Under the pieces are notes generated by a model that saw only the letters and a list, made by a program, of their open reading frames with translations, did not search any database and was not told the origin of the DNA. Positions 6,186 through 10,755 of a stretch of 10,755 bases of DNA are shown here, piece by piece. The stretch's first letter is position 1; each line of letters starts with the position of its first letter. The translations under genes were made by a program, and so were the position numbers. The stretch is from DYTH01 sp964552725 (GTDB taxonomy: Bacteria > Desulfobacterota > Syntrophia > Syntrophales > UBA5619), in the NCBI GenBank assembly GCA_964552725.1, contig CAZKHU010000095.1, positions 1 through 10,755 of the forward strand. Direction: 5' to 3'.

Positions 6186-6971
6186 ATGCCGGAACTGCCT
6201 GAGGTCGAGACCCTCTGCCGTCAGCTTGACAGGGTTGTAACAGGGGAGAAAATCCTCCGGGTCGAGATTTTTGATTCACTCCTTCCGAAGGCGCCGGAAC
6301 TTTCGGGACGGGAATTTCTTGCGGTAAGAAGGCGGGGAAAGTTTATTGACCTGCACCTTGACGGCGGCCTGACGGCGACGCTTCACCTGCGGATGACCGG
6401 CAGGCTTCTCTATCTGTCGGAACAGCCCGCTTCGCCTTTCCCCGCGCACACCCGTCTGGCCATTTATTTTACCAAAGGAACACTGCTGCTGATTGATCCG
6501 CGCCGCTTTGGGACCTTCGCTGTGCGGCCGGCGGAGAATGCGCCAGCGTCTTCCAGCGATCCCCTGAAAGGAATTCCGGCGCACGCCTTGCGGGAAATGT
6601 CCAGAAAACGGCGGATGCCGGTAAAGTCATTTTTGATGGATCAGCGCGCAATAGCGGGAATAGGCAACATCTACGCCTGCGAGATTCTTTTCGCCGCGGG
6701 GATAGACCCTCGCCGGCCGGCAAGCGGTGTGACGCTCCGGGAATGGGAGAAGGTAAAAAGCGAGGCTATGGTGATTTTAGACCGGGCTGTCGAATGCCGG
6801 GGAACAACCGTCTCCGATTGGCGCGACCTTTTCGGGGAAAGCGGGAAAAACCAGGAAAATCTCGATGTTTATTCTCGTGAAGGAGCTATCTGTCACCGTT
6901 GCGACGGCACAATCCAACGGATAAAGCAGGCCGGGAGGGGAACATGGTTTTGCCCGAACTGCCAGAAATAG
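6186..6971 (+). CDS. mutM: formamidopyrimidine-DNA glycosylase
   Basis: MutM (Fpg) excises 8-oxoguanine and formamidopyrimidines and nicks the DNA by beta/delta elimination (base excision repair). The 261-residue protein starts MPELPEVETL: Pro2 is the Schiff-base nucleophile, Glu3 and Glu6 follow. Lys52 sits in RRGKFIDL, AGIGNIYACEILF is the helix-two-turn-helix region, and the C-terminal zinc finger is complete (C236-x2-C239-x16-C256-x2-C259) with Arg251 in GRGTW before the last pair. Everything needed for activity is present. The ribosome site AAGGGA is 6 bases before the ATG. It is likely co-transcribed with thiM. Confidence 0.97.
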   Translation: MPELPEVETLCRQLDRVVTGEKILRVEIFDSLLPKAPELSGREFLAVRRRGKFIDLHLDGGLTATLHLRMTGRLLYLSEQPASPFPAHTRLAIYFTKGTLLLIDPRRFGTFAVRPAENAPASSSDPLKGIPAHALREMSRKRRMPVKSFLMDQRAIAGIGNIYACEILFAAGIDPRRPASGVTLREWEKVKSEAMVILDRAVECRGTTVSDWRDLFGESGKNQENLDVYSREGAICHRCDGTIQRIKQAGRGTWFCPNCQK

Positions 6972-7020
6972 TGAAGGATGTCAAAATCCGCCAACCGTGA
7001 AAAAATCCGGCATTTCCATG

Positions 7021-7869
7021 TCATGAACCTGTCTGTTTGAGAAGAGCGAGACCGTTGTCCCGGAAAACGGCGTTGTAAAATTCCTGCGAAAGACCCAGGC
7101 CGAGGAGGGCGTTGATCTCCTCCTCGCGCGGCATGATCACGTTCGGAAAATCGGAGCCATAGAGAATCCGGTTCTTATGGGTTTCGAGAAAATCATTGCC
7201 GAGATCGAACATCAAACCGGCGCCGGCCAGAAAAGAAAAGGCTGTGTCCAGATAAAGCGCCGGATGGTCGTCCAAAAGCGCCCCGAATTGATCGTACTGG
7301 AGACCTCCCATGTGGGCGATGTTTGCCGGCAGGTCGGGATAGCGGGCCAGCAGCCTCCGGAAAGGGGCAATGCCGACAAATTCGTTTCCTACCGGGCCGG
7401 TTCCGACGTGGAAAAGCAGACGTTTTTTCTTCTCCATGACAAGCTCGTACAGCGGGAAGAGCCGTTCATCATCGGGATAGAAACGCTGCACGAGAAGTTG
7501 CAGCTTGAAACCGATTATCCTCGGATGGGAAAGCAGATCGGCGGCCATCGCCAATCCGTCGTCATCTTCCGGATGGCAGGCGGCAAAGCAATAAACATCA
7601 TCCAGTTTCTCGATGACATTTACGTTCCAGTCGTTCAAACTGCGGGCGACGCCCTTTTTGTGGGCGTAGTTGGAGTAAATGACTGCTCCTACGCCATGCT
7701 CCCGCAGGTACTCAACCGTTTCGCGCCAGTACAGATCGTGGAGGACGTTCCAGCCGTAGTCCACAACAAACTGGCGGCGGATTGCATCGGAGAGCCGGTC
7801 CGGGAAAAGATGGGTATGAAAATCGACGATGGGAGACGGCAATTCTCCGGCGTTTCCTGCTCCGCTCAA
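7021..7869 (-). CDS. TIM-barrel amidohydrolase (amidohydrolase_2 type)
   Basis: The 282-residue protein carries the metal ligands of the amidohydrolase superfamily: HTH at 18-20 (DFHTHLF), Lys122 (GFKLQ), His154 (LLFHVGTGP), His186 (NIAHMGG) and Asp240 (ILYGSDFP). Members of this subgroup are metal-dependent hydrolases or decarboxylases with varied substrates; the substrate here is unknown. The start is TTG 7869: its first two bases precede the stop of the upstream gene as TTGA, and CAAAGGAG ends 7 bases before it. The open frame extends further upstream to 8334, but that part is a shadow of the MBL gene. It is translationally coupled to the MBL-fold hydrolase, which suggests related steps in one pathway. 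Confidence 0.85.
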   Translation of the reverse strand: MSGAGNAGELPSPIVDFHTHLFPDRLSDAIRRQFVVDYGWNVLHDLYWRETVEYLREHGVGAVIYSNYAHKKGVARSLNDWNVNVIEKLDDVYCFAACHPEDDDGLAMAADLLSHPRIIGFKLQLLVQRFYPDDERLFPLYELVMEKKKRLLFHVGTGPVGNEFVGIAPFRRLLARYPDLPANIAHMGGLQYDQFGALLDDHPALYLDTAFSFLAGAGLMFDLGNDFLETHKNRILYGSDFPNVIMPREEEINALLGLGLSQEFYNAVFRDNGLALLKQTGS

Positions 7870-8726
7870 GGAATGACTCCTTTGTCGTCTTTGCCCAGGT
7901 GAAGTTCCATCTCCTGGTTCATCGCGAAGCAGCGGATATCTTTTCCGGCAGCCCGTTTTTGGCAATCTTCGACAATCATGTCCAGCTCTTCGTCCTTTCT
8001 GTCCTGGTTGTGATGGAACAATCCGAGACTGGCGGCTCCGGCATCGAGCGCAAGTCTCAGGGCGTCCGTGTAAATGGAATGCCCCCACTTCCTGGTTGCC
8101 GAGTATTCCGCGGGGATGTATTCCGCATCGTGGACGAGGATGTCCGCATCTTTGGAAAAGGCGACGTAATCGGCGTATTTCATGCCTCCCGGATGCCGGT
8201 ATCCGAGTTCGTTGTCGGTAAGATAGACAAACGAGCGGCCATCCTCCTCGAAACGGAACCCTATCCCGCCATTGGGATGGCTGAGCGGGATGGTGGTGAT
8301 GGCCATGTCGTCTATCTGGATTTTCCCCTGACAAAAATCGGTAAAATCTATTTTTGCTTTTATATTTTCAATGTTTACAGGGAAATATGGCACTTTCATG
8401 ATTGTGGCAAGAGCCTCCCGGAAGACCGGTACCTGCAGGGGACAGCCCAGAATGGATATCTTTGTTTTCCTCTGGAAAATTGGTTTGAAAAAAGGAAAGC
8501 CAATGATGTGATCCCAATGGACGTGGGTAAAAATCATTGTGTAATCGTACTTTTTTTCGGACAGCAGAAAATTCCCCAGCCTCCTGATCCCCGTCCCGGC
8601 GTCGATGATGACGATGCTTCCCTGCTTCGTTCTTACCTCAATGCAGGCGGTGTCCCCACCATACCGGACGTAATCGTTTCCCGAAACAGGTACGGAACCT
8701 CGGGCGCCCCAGCAGCGGATCAACAT
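7866..8726 (-). CDS. MBL-fold metallo-hydrolase
   Basis: The 286-residue protein has the full metallo-beta-lactamase metal set: HVHWDH at 68-73, His150 (LSHPNGG), Asp171 (YLTDNE), and His216 (WGHS). DAGTGIRRLG (42-51) is the usual strand-loop before it. It starts MLIRCWGARGSVPVSG, as in the COG1235-like (PhnP/RNase Z-like) group of phosphodiesterases. The substrate is not known. ATG 8726 has an AAGGAG site 8 bases upstream; a TTG at 8795 would add 23 basic residues with no family support. It is the first gene after the promoter at 8861-8889 and shares the TTGA overlap with the amidohydrolase. Confidence 0.88.
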   Translation of the reverse strand: MLIRCWGARGSVPVSGNDYVRYGGDTACIEVRTKQGSIVIIDAGTGIRRLGNFLLSEKKYDYTMIFTHVHWDHIIGFPFFKPIFQRKTKISILGCPLQVPVFREALATIMKVPYFPVNIENIKAKIDFTDFCQGKIQIDDMAITTIPLSHPNGGIGFRFEEDGRSFVYLTDNELGYRHPGGMKYADYVAFSKDADILVHDAEYIPAEYSATRKWGHSIYTDALRLALDAGAASLGLFHHNQDRKDEELDMIVEDCQKRAAGKDIRCFAMNQEMELHLGKDDKGVIP

Positions 8727-8860
8727 GCAATTTTCTCCTTGTTGCCCATTAAAATTTCTGACCGACCGTCTTACCCTTGCAGACCGTTTAAGCAAGGAGG
8801 TTTAGAAGGGCGATAAAAACAGCTAAGTTACGAGAGGCGCCGGGACAATAACCCCGCGTG

Positions 8861-8889
8861 AAAATATCTGTCTTGTCCCTCCATGTCAA
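8861..8889 (-). promoter_or_regulatory. sigma-70-like promoter of the MBL/amidohydrolase operon
   Basis: On the minus strand TTGACA (8889-8884), a 17-base spacer and TATTTT (8866-8861) make a good sigma-70 promoter. The start would be near 8854, leaving a leader of about 127 bases before the MBL start codon with no riboswitch recognised. Confidence 0.6.
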
Positions 8890-8903
8890 GAAATTAATCT
8901 TTT

Positions 8904-8939
8904 CTGTCGGCTATTGCGTCAAAAGGCATCTGCCGACAG
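8904..8939. repeat. inverted repeat between the two minus-strand operons
   Basis: CTGTCGGC (8904-8911) and GCCGACAG (8932-8939) form a perfect 8-bp stem around 20 bases. It lies between the flavin reductase stop and the MBL promoter. No T-run follows in either direction beyond a short one, so a standard intrinsic terminator is not shown; it could be a weak terminator or a regulator site upstream of the promoter. Confidence 0.45.
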
Positions 8940-8972
8940 TTCCCTCCTTTAACCATTATGTCCGCTGCGCGT

Positions 8973-9479
8973 TCAGGGCGCCTGGTAGGTGGGCGCGGTT
9001 TTGGGGGCCCTGCCGCCCTTGATTTTCTGGTAATAGGCGTAGGTCATTGGCGCCGCGCTATTGAGCATATCTGATTCGATCACATGACCGAGAAAAATAG
9101 TGTGGGTGCCGCAGTCCAGCGAGCCTATTGTCTCGGCTTCGAGGAAGGCAACGGCGTGTTCGGTGACCACCGGAATGCCGGTCACGCCCGTTCTGACCTC
9201 TAGGCCTTCAAATTTATCCAGCTCTTTGCCTGACTTGAAGCCGAAGCGGCCGATCATTGTCATTGGCGCCTCCTCATCGAGGGTGGAGACGGTGAATTTG
9301 CCGCTGCCGGTAATCAGCTCGTGGGTATAATTCTGTTTATTGATGCTTACCGCAACGGTAGGGGGCTCCGAGGTTACCTGAAAAACGGTATTGGCGATCT
9401 GGCCGTTGAATTTACCTTCCTTCCCTGAGGAAACTATGTAAATTCCATAACTGATTGTGTAAAAAGCCTTTTTATTCAT
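8973..9479 (-). CDS. flavin reductase-like FMN-binding protein
   Basis: The 168-residue protein is a flavin-reductase-like split barrel (FMN-binding) domain: early YTISYGIYIVSS, GQIANTVFQVTSEPP, VSINKQNYTHE, a FTVSTL strand and later TIFLGHVIE. In anaerobes these flavoproteins are often fused to or work with rubredoxin (high-molecular-weight rubredoxin, flavoredoxin). The C-terminus YYQKIKGGRAPKTAPTYQAP matches the linker that normally leads into a rubredoxin domain, but no rubredoxin domain follows here. ATG 9479 has AAGGAG 9 bases upstream; this site overlaps the yggS end. An upstream in-frame start at 9524 would lie inside yggS and is less likely. It probably moves electrons from a reduced cofactor to oxygen, NO or a protein partner; the partner is unknown. 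Confidence 0.85.
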   Translation of the reverse strand: MNKKAFYTISYGIYIVSSGKEGKFNGQIANTVFQVTSEPPTVAVSINKQNYTHELITGSGKFTVSTLDEEAPMTMIGRFGFKSGKELDKFEGLEVRTGVTGIPVVTEHAVAFLEAETIGSLDCGTHTIFLGHVIESDMLNSAAPMTYAYYQKIKGGRAPKTAPTYQAP

Positions 9480-9483
9480 TTTT

Positions 9484-10194
9484 TCAGTCTCCTTGTTTTT
9501 GTTGTCGCGGGGGACGTTCCCCAAAGATCGCCGTGCCGAGCCGCACGATAGTTGCGCCTTCCTCGATGGCTACCGCATAATCGCCGCTCATTCCCATGGA
9601 AAGCTCCTTCATCTCCAGATGAGGTATTTCCTCAGTTTCTATCTTGTCCCGCAGTTCGCGAAGCTTGCGGAAAAACGGCCTTGACTCCTCGGGATCGTCG
9701 CAATAGGGAGGCATTGTCATCAGCCCCTGTATCGAAAGGCCGGGCAGGGCAGCGACTGCACGGACGAGGGAGATTGCCCCGGCGAGGGGCGTTCCGCTTT
9801 TTGTGGTCTCCCCGGAGACGTTCACCTCGATCAGTATCTTTATCGTCAAGCCGGCGGCCGCGGCGCGCCGGTCGAGTTCGCGGGCCAGCTCTATCCGGTC
9901 AACGGAATGGATCATCTCGAAGAGGCTGGTGGCGAAACGGGCCTTGTTCGTCTGCAGATGCCCGATCATGTGCCATTCCAGCGATTTGCCAAGAGCGTCG
10001 ATCTTGCGTTTTGCCTCCTGGAGATAGTTTTCGCCGATTATATCAACGCCTGCCCTGATCGCCTCCGTAATTCGTTCGTCATCGACCGTTTTTGTCACTG
10101 CCATAAGGCGGACGGCCGAGGGCAATCTGCCGCTTCTTGCCGCCGCCTCGGCAATTACCGCTCTGATCTGCCCGATATTTTCCGTGACGCTCAT
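9484..10194 (-). CDS. yggS: YggS-family PLP-binding protein (PLP homeostasis)
   Basis: The 236-residue protein is a PLP-binding fold-type III barrel of the YggS/PLPBP family. Lys35 in MAVTKT is the expected PLP Schiff-base lysine; IGENYLQEA, WHMIGHLQTNKA, IHSVD, EVNVSGE, GLMTM, SMGMSGDYAVAIEEGATIVRLGTAIFG follow in the family order. YggS keeps the free PLP pool balanced and affects amino-acid and keto-acid metabolism. Its ATG overlaps the maf stop (ATGA) with GGAG 8 bases before it, and its stop lies 4 bases before the flavin reductase start. Confidence 0.95.
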   Translation of the reverse strand: MSVTENIGQIRAVIAEAAARSGRLPSAVRLMAVTKTVDDERITEAIRAGVDIIGENYLQEAKRKIDALGKSLEWHMIGHLQTNKARFATSLFEMIHSVDRIELARELDRRAAAAGLTIKILIEVNVSGETTKSGTPLAGAISLVRAVAALPGLSIQGLMTMPPYCDDPEESRPFFRKLRELRDKIETEEIPHLEMKELSMGMSGDYAVAIEEGATIVRLGTAIFGERPPRQQKQGD

Positions 10195-10755
10195 AAAAGC
10201 TTCTCCGCTTGCCTGCTTCCTGAAAAATCGATGCCTCCGATCGTTTTCAGCTTTTCGACAACCTCGCAGAGGGGCAATCCAATGACATTTGTATAGGAAC
10301 CGCGTATTTCTCTGATAAACGACGCGCTCATTCCCTGGACGGCGTAGGCGCCCGCTTTGTCATAGGGTTCCGGCGTGTCCGCGTACCAGGATATCTCGTC
10401 CGGGGCCATTTCCCTGAAGATTACCGATGAGCGGACTGCCTCGCAAATTCTGATTCCCCGGTCAAGCAGCGCTATGCAAAAACCGGTGAAGACTTCGTGA
10501 GTTCGGCCGCTCAGTTTTGCAAGGGTTTGCTGCGCTTCTTCGCGGCTGGCAGGTTTTCCGACTATTTCGCCATCGAGAAAGACGACAGTATCGGCGCCGA
10601 TCACTATGCAATCCGGTTTGCCGGCAGCAACAAAAAGGGCTTTTTCTGCGGCGAGGCGCAATACATGCCGGGCTGGTTCTTCTTGCGGGCGGGCCGTTTC
10701 TTCTATATCGGCGGGGATGACGTCAAAAGAGAGCCCGGCAAGTTTCAGCAGTTCC
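10191..10755 (-). CDS. maf: Maf-family nucleotide pyrophosphatase (5' end off the window)
   Basis: The frame runs unbroken from the right edge to 10191, so about 188 codons are visible and the N-terminal SxxR region is missing. Seen are ELLKLAGLSFDVIPADIEET, EKALFVA, IVIGADTVVFLDGEIVGKP with the conserved Asp, LSGRTHEVFTGFC, Y-DKAGAYAVQG and GSYTNVIGLPL. Maf proteins hydrolyse dTTP, UTP or modified nucleotides to monophosphates and can slow division. The ending is closer to the YhdE (Maf) than the YceF subgroup. The stop overlaps the yggS start. Confidence 0.93.
   Translation of the reverse strand, partial: ELLKLAGLSFDVIPADIEETARPQEEPARHVLRLAAEKALFVAAGKPDCIVIGADTVVFLDGEIVGKPASREEAQQTLAKLSGRTHEVFTGFCIALLDRGIRICEAVRSSVIFREMAPDEISWYADTPEPYDKAGAYAVQGMSASFIREIRGSYTNVIGLPLCEVVEKLKTIGGIDFSGSRQAEKLL

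Noticed and set aside
6972..7020. Bidirectional terminator between mutM and the amidohydrolase
   Set aside because: A short A/T run is present but no convincing stem could be drawn.
7870..8334. N-terminal extension of the amidohydrolase to 437 residues
   Set aside because: The added part is the out-of-frame shadow of the MBL gene, and TTG 7869 has a strong ribosome site.
7177..8816. Two long plus-strand frames (7177-7902 and 7782-8816)
   Set aside because: Both are antisense to genes with complete active sites and show no domain.
1..10755. CRISPR array, tRNA, transposase or integrase
   Set aside because: No spaced direct repeats, tRNA-like arms or recombinase motifs were seen on either strand.

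Overview
The window reads as bacterial chromosome, most likely from an anaerobic member of the former Deltaproteobacteria (Desulfobacterota, Syntrophus-like). This is an inference from the style of the core proteins (a rubredoxin-associated type of flavin reductase, MBL-fold and amidohydrolase genes, YggS and Maf), the medium-to-high GC of the core genes, and the mix of toxin-antitoxin and restriction-modification genes. No rRNA, tRNA, CRISPR array, transposase or integrase was seen.

Bases 1-5050 are accessory DNA, mostly AT-richer and full of decayed defence or addiction modules. In order they are: (i) an XRE helix-turn-helix/ImmA-type Zn-peptidase regulator followed 2 nt later by a PIN-like nuclease gene broken by a one-base frameshift; (ii) a type III restriction-modification methyltransferase (mod) with a near-consensus promoter that abuts a 16-bp tandem repeat, followed by only the first ~50 codons of the res helicase/nuclease gene; (iii) a minus-strand orphan XRE antitoxin-like gene with a palindrome inside its promoter spacer; (iv) a minus-strand DinJ antitoxin with a YafQ toxin gene killed by a stop codon, a changed catalytic residue and a lost C-terminus. 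The common pattern is that the regulator, antitoxin or methylase reads intact while the toxic or nuclease partner is broken.

Bases 5250-6971 (plus strand) hold two core metabolic genes, thiM (thiazole salvage kinase) and mutM (8-oxoguanine/FaPy DNA glycosylase), 29 nt apart and probably co-transcribed from a promoter near 5260. No TPP riboswitch is visible ahead of thiM.

Bases 7021-8890 (minus strand) hold a promoter, an MBL-fold hydrolase and a TIM-barrel amidohydrolase. The second gene starts with TTG overlapping the first gene's stop (TTGA) behind a strong ribosome binding site. Bases 8973-10755 (minus strand) hold a tightly packed maf (5' end off the window) - yggS - flavin reductase operon with overlapping or nearly overlapping ends.

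No wholly new system is proven here. The best candidates for a second look are the XRE-ImmA/PIN pair with its possible leaderless promoter, the orphan type III methylase with its repeat-flanked promoter, and the coupled MBL/amidohydrolase pair of unknown substrate.
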